Shown here: positions 1 through 8,581 of the stretch, piece by piece | Layout of the letters: each line of letters starts with the position of its first letter | Numbering within the stretch: the stretch's first letter is position 1 | From: Candidatus Dechloromonas phosphorivorans | GTDB taxonomy: Bacteria; Pseudomonadota; Gammaproteobacteria; Burkholderiales; Rhodocyclaceae | Length of the DNA: 64,000 nt | Reading direction: 5' to 3' | Assembly: GCA_016714975.1 (NCBI GenBank) | Contig: JADKBR010000019.1 | Span: 62,001 to 126,000, forward strand | Program-made: the position numbers and the translations under genes | Notes under the pieces: generated by a model | What the model was told of the DNA's origin: nothing | What the model saw: only the letters and a program-made list of their open reading frames with translations | Databases searched by the model: none

Positions 1-447
1 GCGCGAGGCGACGACGATCTTGATTTCGTCCCGTGGGGTGAGCAAGTCAAGGTTCTCCCAGCGGTTCTTGTCGCCTTCGCCGGAATCCGGTGCCTTGAGG
101 TCCATGACCCGCGCCACGCGCGGGTCCACCCCGGCAATGTCGAGAGCGCCAGAGGTTTCCAGCGAAACCTCGTAGCTGGCGTCGCACAGGGCGCTCAGCA
201 AGGGCAGGCATTCCTTCTGCGCCAGCGGTTCGCCGCCGGTGACACAGACTTGGCGGGCCGGATAGTTCGCCACCCTGGCCAGTATCGAGTCGATCGTCGC
301 CGGCTCGCCGCCGCTGAAGCTGTAGGTCGTGTCGCACCAGACGCAACGCAACGGGCAGCCGGTCAGCCGCACGAACACGGTCGGCAGGCCGGCGCGCGTG
401 GCTTCTCCTTGCAGCGAGAAGAAGATCTCGGTGAGGCGCAGCGCCAA
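1..447 (-). CDS. queE: 7-carboxy-7-deazaguanine synthase QueE, C-terminus cut by the window edge
   Basis: Radical-SAM enzyme that converts 6-carboxytetrahydropterin to 7-carboxy-7-deazaguanine in queuosine (preQ0) synthesis. The 149 visible codons carry the N-terminal LTEIFFSLQGE segment, the radical-SAM cluster motif CPLRCVWC (C31, C35, C38) followed by DTTYSFSGGE, and the CVTGGEPLAQ segment. The best start is TTG at 447, directly after the cpoB stop codon (TAATTG), which suggests translational coupling. No in-frame ATG fits upstream of the conserved N-terminus. The gene runs off the left edge. Being last in a tol-pal-cpoB operon is a common arrangement in proteobacteria. Confidence 0.93.
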   Translation of the reverse strand, partial: MALRLTEIFFSLQGEATRAGLPTVFVRLTGCPLRCVWCDTTYSFSGGEPATIDSILARVANYPARQVCVTGGEPLAQKECLPLLSALCDASYEVSLETSGALDIAGVDPRVARVMDLKAPDSGEGDKNRWENLDLLTPRDEIKIVVASR

Positions 448-1185
448 TTACTTGGTCTTCAGGCGCTGTCGGGCGGTGTCGGCGGCCGGCGAATTTGGGT
501 ACTTCGCGATGGCGGTTTCCAGCGAACGCCTGGCCACTGCTGGATTCCCCATTTCCTGCTGGCAGCTCGCCATCGCCAGCCAGGAATCGGGAGCCTTCGG
601 GCTGTCGGCCCACCTCGTCGTGACCACGCTGTGCGCTTCGACGGCCTTGGCGCAGTTGCGCTGGGCGACCCAGGCATTGCCGAGCCAGAACTGGGCATTC
701 GGGGCCAGCGAACTGTCCGGGTATTTCTTGACGAAAGCCGAGAATGCCCAAGCCGCTTCCTTGTACTTGGCCGCCTTGAACTGGTTCAGTGCGGCTTCAT
801 AATCCTTGCTTTCGCGAGCCGGATCAGCAGCAGGTGAATTTCCCCCGCTGGCTGGGTCGACCGCAGCACTGCCGCCGGCGGTTGGCTCGAACTTGCGCAA
901 GCGGGTATCGAGGTCGAGATAGAAATCCTGCTGCCGTTTCTTGGCCGTTTCCAGCTCGTGGCTCAGGGTTTCGACCTGGCCGCGCAGGCGGGCAATTTCC
1001 TCGGACTGACGCTGCAACTGGTTGGCCAGATCAAGCTGCGCCTGCCCCTGCTGGTCGAAGCGCGCATCGCTCTTGATCGTGAGATCCTTTATCTGGCGCC
1101 GCGCCTCCTCGTCGTCGAACATGCCCGCCTGGACATGGCTGGCACCCAGGGCTGCGATGAGCAGGGCGATGCGTGCGAGCTGCAT
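448..1185 (-). CDS. cpoB: Cell division coordinator CpoB (YbgF), periplasmic TPR protein
   Basis: Periplasmic protein that links Tol-Pal driven outer-membrane constriction to peptidoglycan synthesis at the septum. The 245-residue product starts with a signal peptide ending near HVQA, then a Gln/Leu-rich coiled coil (about residues 45-90), a Gly/Ser/Pro linker with AGGSAAVDPASGG, and C-terminal tetratricopeptide repeats (YEAALNQFKAAKYKEAAWAF, then AQFWLGNAW). This is the usual CpoB layout and length. It starts 2 nt after the pal stop and its stop abuts the TTG of queE. All evidence is by domain order and operon position. Confidence 0.93.
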   Translation of the reverse strand: MQLARIALLIAALGASHVQAGMFDDEEARRQIKDLTIKSDARFDQQGQAQLDLANQLQRQSEEIARLRGQVETLSHELETAKKRQQDFYLDLDTRLRKFEPTAGGSAAVDPASGGNSPAADPARESKDYEAALNQFKAAKYKEAAWAFSAFVKKYPDSSLAPNAQFWLGNAWVAQRNCAKAVEAHSVVTTRWADSPKAPDSWLAMASCQQEMGNPAVARRSLETAIAKYPNSPAADTARQRLKTK

Positions 1186-1187
1186 GC

Positions 1188-1724
1188 CTAGAACTCGCCG
1201 CGGCCGTCAGGTGCCTTGTAGAGGATGTCGGCACGGCGATTGTCGGCCCAGGCGGATTCGTCGTGGCCCGGATTCTTCGGCTTTTCCTCGCCGAGACTGA
1301 CCGATTCGACCTGATCTTCCCTGGTGCCGAGCAGGGTCAGCGAACGCTTGACCGCGTCGGAACGCTTCTGGCCGAGCGACAGATTGTACTCGCGGCTGCC
1401 GCGTTCGTCGGTGTTGCCCTGGATCAGGACCTTGAACCCCTTGTTGGCGACCAGGTACTTGGCGTGGGCGGCGACGAGGTCCTTGTACTCGTCCTTGACT
1501 TCGTACTTGTCGAGGTCGAAGTAGATGCTGCGCTGCGACAGCACGCTCTTCGGGTCGGTCAGTTCGCGCGGCAGGCCGCGTGAGTCGAGACCGCCGGCTG
1601 AGACCGGGGCAACCCCGGGACCGCTGCGCGACTCGACTGGTGCGCCGGAGGTCTCGTCGACAGGGGTGGAGCTGCAGCCGATGATGAGGGCAGACAGCAG
1701 GGCGGGGATAAGTAGTTTTTTCAT
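1188..1724 (-). CDS. pal: Peptidoglycan-associated lipoprotein Pal
   Basis: Outer-membrane lipoprotein that binds peptidoglycan through an OmpA-like domain and is the outer partner of TolB. The start is ATG at 1724, giving MKKLLIPALLSALIIGCSS with lipobox LIGC and lipidated Cys17, preceded by GGAG at a good distance. An upstream in-frame extension to 1856 runs back into tolB sequence and is rejected. The OmpA-like domain shows SIYFDLDKYEV, GNTDERGSREYNLSLGQKRSDAVKR and the ending WADNRRADI. The 178-residue product is typical for the family. It lies between tolB (19 nt gap) and cpoB (2 nt gap). Confidence 0.95.
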   Translation of the reverse strand: MKKLLIPALLSALIIGCSSTPVDETSGAPVESRSGPGVAPVSAGGLDSRGLPRELTDPKSVLSQRSIYFDLDKYEVKDEYKDLVAAHAKYLVANKGFKVLIQGNTDERGSREYNLSLGQKRSDAVKRSLTLLGTREDQVESVSLGEEKPKNPGHDESAWADNRRADILYKAPDGRGEF

Positions 1725-1743
1725 GGGTTTCTCCGTTGAGGAA

Positions 1744-3033
1744 TTATTGACTGAAAGGGCCCCAGGCCGGCTCGCGGACGTCACCGGCCGCAATCGAGAG
1801 GCGTTGTTTGATCCGGCCGTCGCTGGAAACAGCGGAGAGGACGCCGCGGCCGCCAATTTCGGTGGCCATCAGGATCATGCGGCTATTTGGGGCGAAGCTC
1901 GGCGATTCGTCCTTGTGCGAATCGCTGAGGATCTGAACCTGACGGCTGGCAAGGTCCATCACGGCGAGTTGGAAGCGGCCGTCGCGGCGGCTGATGAAGG
2001 CGAGGCTCTTGCCGTCGGGCGATGGCCGCGGCGAAACGTTGTAGCTGCCTTCGAAGCTGACGCGCTGGGCATCGCCGCCACCGGCACCCATGCGGTAGAT
2101 CTGTGGACTGCCACCGCGATCCGAGGTGAAGTAGATGCTGCCGCCATCCGGGGAATAGCGCGGCTCGGTATCGATGCCGGCCGACTGGGTCAGGCGCTGG
2201 ACCCCGCTGCCGTCGGCACTGACTGAGTAGATCTGTGAATTGCCGTCCTTGGACAGTACGATCGCCAGGCGGCGGCCATCCGGCGACCACGTCGGAGCCG
2301 AGTTCGAGCCCTTGAAGTTGGCGACCACCTGACGTTGTCCGGAAGCCAGCGAATGGACGTAGATAACCGGCTTCTTCTTCTCGAACGAGACATAGGCCAG
2401 CTTACCGCCATCCGGTGACCAGACCGGTGAAATGATCGGCTCGTTGGAAGTCAGAGCCGTCGCCGCGCCCTGCCCGTCGGCATCGGCGATCTGCAGGCGG
2501 AACTGGGCGCCGGACTTGACGACATAGGCGATTCGTGTCGAGAAGACACCCTTCTCGCCGGTCAATTTTTCGTAGATGTAGTCGGCAATGCGGTGCCCGG
2601 CGGCACGCAACTGGTCGTTGCCGGTCACGAAGACCGCGCCGCCCAGCGCCACCTGCTTTTGTGTGTCGTAAAGGCGGAAGCGCGCTTCCATGCGGCCATC
2701 CGCACCGCGCGCCAAGCTGCCGGTGGCCAGCGCGTCGGCGCCGCGCCCTTTCCAGTCACCGTAGTTGATCTGAGCATTCTCGTCGAGCGTCGCGCTGGCC
2801 GGGTCGACCAGCTTGAACAGGCCGCTGCGTTCGAGGTCGGCGCGCACCGTTGCGGTGACCACCTGGGCGGCAGCAGGATCACCGGCGAAGTTGGCGATCG
2901 CCACCGGAATCCGGTTGGCGCCGGCGCCAGTGATTTCGATGGACAATTGCGCGTGGGCCAAGGTCGCGGCCAGCAGCGACAGGACAAGAAGGATTTTTTG
3001 GAAAATCTGGGGCATGGGACTCAGTTTCATCAT
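1744..3033 (-). CDS. tolB: Tol-Pal system protein TolB, periplasmic beta-propeller
   Basis: Periplasmic component of the Tol-Pal envelope-constriction machine, bridging TolA and Pal. The 429-residue product has a signal peptide ending AHA before QLSIEITGAG, an N-terminal alpha/beta domain (to about residue 165), and a C-terminal six-bladed propeller with repeated WSPDG/YSPDG motifs (for example PVWSPDGGKLAYVS and PTWSPDGRRLAIV). Either of two tandem start codons could be used. Length and repeats match the family well. It lies between tolA (14 nt) and pal (19 nt). Confidence 0.96.
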   Translation of the reverse strand: MMKLSPMPQIFQKILLVLSLLAATLAHAQLSIEITGAGANRIPVAIANFAGDPAAAQVVTATVRADLERSGLFKLVDPASATLDENAQINYGDWKGRGADALATGSLARGADGRMEARFRLYDTQKQVALGGAVFVTGNDQLRAAGHRIADYIYEKLTGEKGVFSTRIAYVVKSGAQFRLQIADADGQGAATALTSNEPIISPVWSPDGGKLAYVSFEKKKPVIYVHSLASGQRQVVANFKGSNSAPTWSPDGRRLAIVLSKDGNSQIYSVSADGSGVQRLTQSAGIDTEPRYSPDGGSIYFTSDRGGSPQIYRMGAGGGDAQRVSFEGSYNVSPRPSPDGKSLAFISRRDGRFQLAVMDLASRQVQILSDSHKDESPSFAPNSRMILMATEIGGRGVLSAVSSDGRIKQRLSIAAGDVREPAWGPFSQ

Positions 3034-3047
3034 GGGTTCGCGTGATT

Positions 3048-3907
3048 TTACTCTTCAAACGGCCTGTATTTGATTTTCAGGTCCCGCTGAAACAGCGCAG
3101 GATCATCGGGCTTGGGCAGTGGCGAGGATTTGAGGATGGCGCGTTCAATGGCCGAATCGAGCCCGGGGTTGCCGCTCGAACGTTGCAGCTTGACGTTCAG
3201 TATTTCGCCGGTGGGTAGCTGTTCGATGGCGAAAATGGCTTCCGGGTTGCCCTGAATATTTGGTGGCAAGACGACGTTGCCGCGAATCTTGCCGCGTATC
3301 CTTGCCTCGTAGTCCTTCAACCCCTGCTTGCTGGCTGCTGCCCGCTGCGCTGCCTCGGCACCAGCGGCGCTGGCCATCTGCTGCGCACTAGTACTCGGAC
3401 GGATCTTAAGTTGCGCGGTTTCGCTCGCCAGTTCCTTGCTGAAATCGGGCGCCTTGGGCTCCGCTTTCACTTCGGGCTTGGCCTCCGGTTTCTTCGGTTC
3501 AGGTTTGACTTGGGCTCGGGTTTCTTCGGCTCCGGCTTGGGCTCAGGCTTCCTTGGTTCGGGTTCCGGCTTCTTCTGCTCGGGTTTGGGCGGTTTTTTCT
3601 CTTCCTTGATCGCGATATCTGGCTTCTTTTGTGGTGGCGGCTCGGGTTTAGGCTCGATCTTGGGGACCGGCTTTGGCTCGGGCTTCGGTTCGGGTTTGGG
3701 TTCTGGCTTCACTTCCGGCGGGGGCCGCGGGGCTGCCTGAACGGCAGGCGTCGGGCGGCTTGAAAACAGTTCGACCTCGACCACATCCGGCTGGCTGCGC
3801 TTCCACTGCACGCCGAAGAACAGGAAGGCCAGCAGACCGACGTGCACCAGAATGGTGAATGTCAGTGCATATTTGCGGCCGGGCTCTTCGGGTCGTTCGA
3901 GAATCAT
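3048..3907 (-). pseudogene. tolA: TolA energy-transducing protein, reading frame broken in the Pro/Lys/Glu linker
   Basis: TolA is the inner-membrane-anchored link between TolQR and TolB/Pal. The first frame (3907-3467) encodes the membrane anchor (YALTFTILVHVGLLAFLFFG) and a long PEPKPEPK linker. The second (3470-3048) encodes the C-terminal domain, with LKDYEARIRGKIRGNVV and the ending KIKYRPFEE. The frames join if one base is restored near 3508-3511, where CCCAAGTCAAACC would become CCCAAGGTCAAACC and the linker would continue as PKVKPEPKKPE. Both halves are intact and unmutated around the break, so a sequencing or assembly error at a GG pair is as likely as a real mutation. It overlaps tolR by 4 nt. 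Confidence 0.85.
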
Positions 3908-4314
3908 TTGCCGGTGGTTTGCACCAGAAGGCCGATTTTCTTGACCTGGGCTCGCTGCAATTCATCCATTACGGACAATACCGCTTCGTACTTGACATTC
4001 TTGTCACCGGCGATCAGTACGGGTTGCTCGGGATTTTTCTGCTGCGCCGCCAGGATGCGTGCTTTCAGTTCGCTGCGGTCGACGCGGATTTCCCTGCCAT
4101 TTCCGGCGCGGTCGATCAGCGTCATGCTCTGGTCGGCTTTGATCGCCACTTCGAGCGGTGCCTGCGGCACGGTGTTGGCCTTGCCGACCGAGGGCACGTC
4201 GATGGTGGACGTCGTCATCATCGGCGCCGTCACCATGAAGATGACGAGCAGCACCAGCATGACGTCGATGTAAGGGACGACGTTGATTTCGTTCTTCAGG
4301 CGACGCTGGCGCAT
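3904..4314 (-). CDS. tolR: Tol-Pal system protein TolR
   Basis: Inner-membrane ExbD/TolR-family subunit of the proton channel that powers Tol-Pal. The 136-residue product has the expected short cytoplasmic start (MRQRRLKNEINVVPYIDV), where the conserved membrane Asp lies in PYIDVMLVLLVIFMV, one transmembrane helix (about residues 15-35), and a periplasmic domain with KADQSMTLIDRAG and a Leu/Lys-rich end. Its stop overlaps the tolA start by 4 nt, and it starts 3 nt downstream of the tolQ stop, consistent with coupled translation. Confidence 0.95.
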   Translation of the reverse strand: MRQRRLKNEINVVPYIDVMLVLLVIFMVTAPMMTTSTIDVPSVGKANTVPQAPLEVAIKADQSMTLIDRAGNGREIRVDRSELKARILAAQQKNPEQPVLIAGDKNVKYEAVLSVMDELQRAQVKKIGLLVQTTGK

Positions 4315-4317
4315 GGC

Positions 4318-4995
4318 TTAACGCATCTGTCGTTGCAGGATGTTGGAGAATTCTTCCATGAACGACTCGTAGCGGGTCGCCAAGCGGTCAATATCGTGGG
4401 CGAAGCGGTTGTAGGCGAGCACTGCCGGAATCGCCGCGAAGAGGCCGATGGCGGTGGCGACGAGCGCCTCGGCGATGCCGGGGGCGACGGCGGAAAGCGT
4501 TGCCTGGCCGACATTGGCGAGGCCGCGGAATGAATGCATGATGCCCCAGACGGTGCCGAAAAGGCCGATATAAGGCGAAACCGACCCGACCGAGGCGAGG
4601 AAGGCCAGATGTGCTTCCAGCGCATCCATCTCGCGCTGGAAAGTGGCGCGCATGGCGCGGCGCGAGCCGTCGATGACATCCTTCGGGTCAAGGTTCGTCT
4701 GCCCCTTCAGCTTGGCGAATTCACGGAAACCGGCCTCGAAGATCCGTTCCATCGAACCGGCGTGGTGGCGGTCGTTGACCGCGCTGTTGTAGAGATTGTT
4801 GAGGTCGCCGCCCGACCAGAAATCGCGCTCGAAGGTTTCGGTTTTGGCACGCGCCTGCTTGACCGCATACCACTTCATGAAGATGTAGTACCACGACATG
4901 AAGGAGACGCCAACGAGCAGGAACATGACCGCCTGCACGACCGCACTGGCGTTGAGGATCAGATGAAGGATGGAGAGATCCTGGGTAACGTTCAT
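4318..4995 (-). CDS. tolQ: Tol-Pal system protein TolQ
   Basis: Inner-membrane ExbB/TolQ-family subunit that forms the proton channel with TolR. The 225-residue product shows three membrane segments: about residues 15-38 (ASAVVQAVMFLLVGVSFMSW), about 135-158 (FLASVGSVSPYIGLFGTVWG) and about 170-195 (PGIAEALVATAIGLFAAIPA). GLFGTVWGIMHSF and EALVATAIGLFAAIPAVLAYN are family hallmarks. The start overlaps the ybgC stop by 4 nt, tying the acyl-CoA thioesterase gene to the operon. Confidence 0.96.
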   Translation of the reverse strand: MNVTQDLSILHLILNASAVVQAVMFLLVGVSFMSWYYIFMKWYAVKQARAKTETFERDFWSGGDLNNLYNSAVNDRHHAGSMERIFEAGFREFAKLKGQTNLDPKDVIDGSRRAMRATFQREMDALEAHLAFLASVGSVSPYIGLFGTVWGIMHSFRGLANVGQATLSAVAPGIAEALVATAIGLFAAIPAVLAYNRFAHDIDRLATRYESFMEEFSNILQRQMR

Positions 4996-5414
4996 TGCAT
5001 TGCTTCCAGTTTTCTGTGCAGGAATTCAGGGATGGGAGCCGGCGTCATCTTGACGGCGTCGACGCAGGCGATCTCGACGACGCCGCTAACCAGCTCGTCG
5101 TCGCCGCGGCGGACGTGCTGGCGGAAGACGACGCGCACCCTGGTCAGCCTTTCGACCTCGAGGCTGACCAGCAGCAGGTCGTCGAGGCGTGCCGGCTTCA
5201 AGTATTCGCAACTCGCCTTGCGCGCGACGAAGACGATGCCTGCCTCCGCGGCCAGTTGCGACTGGTCGTGACCGATCTCGCGCATCCACTCGGTACGGCA
5301 GCGCTCGAAGAATTTCAGGTAATTGGCGTAGTAGACGACCCCGCCGGCATCGGTATCCTCGTAATAGACGCGGACGGCAATGGCGAAGGCGTTGGGTTTC
5401 TGCTCATGTTTCAT
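4992..5414 (-). CDS. ybgC: Tol-Pal-associated acyl-CoA thioesterase YbgC
   Basis: Hot-dog-fold thioesterase of the 4-hydroxybenzoyl-CoA thioesterase class that heads tol-pal operons. The 140-residue product has the signature VYYEDTDAGGVVYYANYL with the catalytic Asp in EDTDAGG, followed by KFFERCRTEWMRE. Family members hydrolyse short or medium acyl-CoA or acyl-ACP in the cytoplasm; the true substrate cannot be read from sequence. It overlaps tolQ (4 nt) and the upstream RnfD-like gene (4 nt, ATGA). Confidence 0.94.
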   Translation of the reverse strand: MKHEQKPNAFAIAVRVYYEDTDAGGVVYYANYLKFFERCRTEWMREIGHDQSQLAAEAGIVFVARKASCEYLKPARLDDLLLVSLEVERLTRVRVVFRQHVRRGDDELVSGVVEIACVDAVKMTPAPIPEFLHRKLEAMQ

Positions 5415-6253
5415 CGGGCAATTTTACCTGACTTCGCAAGAGTCGTTTGTAACGGTTTGTTTCCATGCCAATTATGGCGATTGCCCGGCCACAGGAAATC
5501 CCATAGCGGGACCAGCGGCGCGAGGCAGAGGAGCGCCCACAACGCCCCGTTCGGGCGGTAGAAGAGAAACTGCCAGGTAAAGGCCGCAACTGCGACCAGC
5601 AATACGTGAAAGCGTCGCGCCGCCGGGTGATCGGGTAGTGTCATCGGGTCGGAAATCATGAAGAAGGCGAAGAGCAGTAACGCCCCATTCAGCGCCTGGT
5701 GACAGAAAACGTCCCAGCCGCGTTCGACCGGGTAGCCGAGCTGGAACAGTCTGGTTGCGGTCAACCCGAGAAAAACGGCCAAAAACAGCCAAGCCGCATC
5801 GTCGCGCCGCGCCCGCTGGGCGACCAGCGCGCCGAGCGCGACCAGCCAGACGCCGATCCCGATGTCGTTGCCCCACTGCCCCGGCGAGACCCAGGCGCCG
5901 GGCAGCACGATCAAGGCAACGCCAACACCGAAATTTGCCGGGTTGAAGACATGCTTGCCGCGGATGCGCAGCAGGAACTTGGCGCTGATCGCCAGCAATG
6001 CTGCAAGGGGATGCACCCAAAGGCTGTCGGCGCGCAGCAGCATAGCTAGCCCGAACCCGGTGATCAGCGGGCTGAGGTAGCCGACGTCCCGCAACCCGAA
6101 GAAGCGCAGCCAGAAGGCCTGGGTGATCGTCGCCGAAGCCAGCACCAGGGCCATCTGGGCCGGCAGCAGGCTGAAGTCGCGCAACAGGACGCCGGCCGTA
6201 AGCAACAGCGCTTGAAAGGCTACCTGGAAAAGACGGGCGTCGAGCGTCCTCAC
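5411..6253 (-). CDS. RnfD/NqrB-like membrane protein (stand-alone)
   Basis: Multi-spanning membrane protein of the NQR2/RnfD family, about 280 residues from a GTG start at 6253, with roughly eight to nine hydrophobic segments. The family-like stretch GKHVFNPANFGVGVALIVLPGAW matches the region around the flavin-attachment and quinone-binding part of RnfD/NqrB. No rnfA, B, C, E or G genes are nearby, so this is not part of a recognisable Rnf complex. It is coupled to ybgC by an ATGA-type overlap and lies 31 nt after the DUF2330 gene, and the two probably act together. Function unknown. Confidence 0.7.
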   Translation of the reverse strand: MRTLDARLFQVAFQALLLTAGVLLRDFSLLPAQMALVLASATITQAFWLRFFGLRDVGYLSPLITGFGLAMLLRADSLWVHPLAALLAISAKFLLRIRGKHVFNPANFGVGVALIVLPGAWVSPGQWGNDIGIGVWLVALGALVAQRARRDDAAWLFLAVFLGLTATRLFQLGYPVERGWDVFCHQALNGALLLFAFFMISDPMTLPDHPAARRFHVLLVAVAAFTWQFLFYRPNGALWALLCLAPLVPLWDFLWPGNRHNWHGNKPLQTTLAKSGKIAR

Positions 6254-6284
6254 CCCGGACTGCCACTTGCCGGCGGGATCGCCG

Positions 6285-7679
6285 CTATCTCCACAGCCCT
6301 TCCCACCACGGCTTCTGTGGTGGGGCTGGCGGCAGACTCAGCTTCTTGCGGATGGCACTGATGTCGCCGCCGGTCAATGTCGCCAGTTGTTGCGCTTCCT
6401 GTTCCTGGCGCTTGCTGACGCCTTCCAGATACGGCTTCGCTTCCGGGCAGGCGTCGGCTTCGACCTTGGCTGCGTGGCGTAGCACGTAGCGGGTCTGGAA
6501 ATTCTGGCGGTCCTTGGTTTCCTGGAACATCAGGTCTTCCGGGAAGGTTTCCGGCGTGTACCGGACGTGCAGGCGGGTCAGCATCACCGGCTGGGCAGCG
6601 CCGGGCACGGGCCGTGGCGGCGTGATCCGACCCTGCGGCTGGCCGGGCAGAGGCGCGACCGGCGGTGCCTCGACGCCTGGGCCACCGGCCCAAAAAACGC
6701 CGGCCTTGCGCAGTTCGTCGCCCGAGAGCGGATCGGCGGCGCATGGGTCGCACCAGCCCATGTCCCAGAAATACTCGGTGAAGACGGCACGATAGCCCTC
6801 TTTCTTCGCTTGTTCGCCGAACATCGCCTTGTAGAAATTGCGGAATTCGTCGCCCTGTCTGAGAAAGACCGGCAGGTCCATGTTGGCCGGCAGCTTGACG
6901 GTGCGGTAGTTGGAGGTTTCGACGCGGCCGTTCTTCGTCAGCATGTAGGCGATCAAATCCTGCGGCCCGTTCGCATTGGCCATACCGAGGCGGATCGGCA
7001 GCATGAATTTCTCGGACTCATAGGCAAACTGCAGCGGGCGAAGCATCGTAAACCCGGTTTTTGCCTGTTCGGCAAGGTTGACCGCAGCCACGAAGAATTT
7101 CATGTTCTGCCGGATGTAGGGGGCCAGCGCCTTGGCGGAATTCTTCGGAATGCGGTAGCCGTTCTGCCTGAGCCAGGTCTCGAGCCCGTCCGACTGGGTG
7201 GCGGAGAGGATCACGATGTCATACTCGCCGACCGTGTAGCGCGCTTCGACCGTGACGCCGAGCGCCCTGGACGACGTTGCCGGCGCCGGGGCCGCGCTCA
7301 TAATCGGGCCGGAGCCATCCTTGCGCGCCATCTCGTACTGCCGCCGGTCGCAGGGATTGGGGTCGAAATACTCGGCCAGGCGCGGCGCGGAATAGGCATC
7401 CAAGCGGTCGAAGATCTTCTTGTCACCGACGTTGATCTGGCCCTTCTGCAGGACGCTCGGCACCGGGACGACAATCGCGAATTCCTTGAGCTCGCCCTTG
7501 TAGTCGTTGAGCATGCTGACCACAGTCCTGTCGCCGTCGCGGACGACGATGACCTGCGATGCCTCGTTGAACAGGTTGGCGTCGGCCTTGCCGACGTAGA
7601 AGCCGCAGAAGGCATGGGCGGTCCCGGCAAGAACAGCTATGTGGACGGATAGTATTGAGGTGAATGTGTTCAGCTTCAT
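6285..7679 (-). CDS. Secreted DUF2330-family protein
   Basis: A 464-residue predicted periplasmic or secreted protein. The start is taken at ATG 7679 (MKLNTFTSILSVHIAVLAG), because a signal peptide begins there and GGAG lies 9 nt upstream; an in-frame ATG at 7709 has no such support. The mature protein starts near AHAFCGFYVGKADANLF and contains EASQVIVVRDGDRTVVSMLNDYKG, which fits DUF2330. No catalytic motif is visible. The C-terminal third is Pro-rich (PGVEAPPVAPLPGQPQ). Members often sit beside RnfD-like membrane proteins, as here. Function unknown. Confidence 0.75.
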   Translation of the reverse strand: MKLNTFTSILSVHIAVLAGTAHAFCGFYVGKADANLFNEASQVIVVRDGDRTVVSMLNDYKGELKEFAIVVPVPSVLQKGQINVGDKKIFDRLDAYSAPRLAEYFDPNPCDRRQYEMARKDGSGPIMSAAPAPATSSRALGVTVEARYTVGEYDIVILSATQSDGLETWLRQNGYRIPKNSAKALAPYIRQNMKFFVAAVNLAEQAKTGFTMLRPLQFAYESEKFMLPIRLGMANANGPQDLIAYMLTKNGRVETSNYRTVKLPANMDLPVFLRQGDEFRNFYKAMFGEQAKKEGYRAVFTEYFWDMGWCDPCAADPLSGDELRKAGVFWAGGPGVEAPPVAPLPGQPQGRITPPRPVPGAAQPVMLTRLHVRYTPETFPEDLMFQETKDRQNFQTRYVLRHAAKVEADACPEAKPYLEGVSKRQEQEAQQLATLTGGDISAIRKKLSLPPAPPQKPWWEGLWR

Positions 7680-7780
7680 GTCAGAGTTCTCCGGTAGCTT
7701 CGCAACCAACGTATGATACCCAAGTGGGTTGGGAGCGCGAGGAGGCTTCGCGCAGGGATCTCAGTTCGAATTTGAAGCGA

Positions 7781-8581
7781 CTAGGTTCTTACAAGACTGC
7801 CAAGCGATTTGTCCCCAATGCCGAAGAAGTGGGGGTTCAGTATCGGTTGATTCAGGCCGTAGACGAGCGGCTTCGCAGTGGTGTCTACAACCATTCCGCC
7901 CGATTCTTCCAAGATGCATTGAGCGGCGGCTGTATCCCATTGGCTGGTGGGGCCAAAGCGGGGGTACATATCCGCCTTGCCCTGGGCAATGAGGCAGAAT
8001 TTGAGCGAACTTCCCGCGGTAGCGAATGCATGGGGCTCTGGCAGTCCAGCCAGCCAGTTGGCAACTGTTTCGACGGAGTGGGAGCGGCTGCCGATGATAC
8101 GCAGTGGCCGGGTCCGATCATAAGGCGCCACTTGGAGCGATGTTGCTGTCGAGACCCCGGCTTGTTTCCAGGCCCCATGGCCGACCCAGGCCCAGAACAT
8201 CTGATCCAGCGCTGGGGCGAACACCACACCGGCCAACGGCCGGCCTTGGTGCACCAAGGCGATGTTTACCGTGAACTCGCCGTTCCGCCCGAGGAACTCC
8301 CTGGTCCCGTCAAGGGGGTCAACGAGAAAGAAGGGATCTGTGTCGGTGTCGGCGGAAACCGTGCTGGCGGATTCCTCGGAGAGGATGAAAACGCCGGGGA
8401 AGGCCGCCTCCAGCCCCATGCGGATGATTGAATCGGCTCGCAAATCGGCTTCGGTCAGCGGTGACGCGTCCTTTTTCTCCCAGACAGCAAAGTCGCGCCG
8501 ATAGACGTCCATGACGGTGTCGCCCGCATGGCGGGCAATGGTACAGAGAACCCCGATTTGTTGTGCGGTCAATGGCTTCAT
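7781..8581 (-). CDS. cysQ: 3'(2'),5'-bisphosphate nucleotidase CysQ (inositol monophosphatase fold)
   Basis: Mg-dependent phosphatase that removes the 3'-phosphate from PAP or PAPS produced in sulfate assimilation. Family motifs are visible: KKDASPLTEADLRAD, FILSEES for the metal-binding Glu, VDPLDGTREFLGRNGEF (the DPLDGT metal site) and the C-terminal WDTAAAQCILEESGG. The start is set at ATG 8581, which overlaps the stop of the permease gene (ATGA) and gives MKPLTAQQI; an in-frame codon at 8596 would add five residues. Length of 266 residues is normal. It is the last gene of the yebC-ruv run. Confidence 0.88.
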   Translation of the reverse strand: MKPLTAQQIGVLCTIARHAGDTVMDVYRRDFAVWEKKDASPLTEADLRADSIIRMGLEAAFPGVFILSEESASTVSADTDTDPFFLVDPLDGTREFLGRNGEFTVNIALVHQGRPLAGVVFAPALDQMFWAWVGHGAWKQAGVSTATSLQVAPYDRTRPLRIIGSRSHSVETVANWLAGLPEPHAFATAGSSLKFCLIAQGKADMYPRFGPTSQWDTAAAQCILEESGGMVVDTTAKPLVYGLNQPILNPHFFGIGDKSLGSLVRT

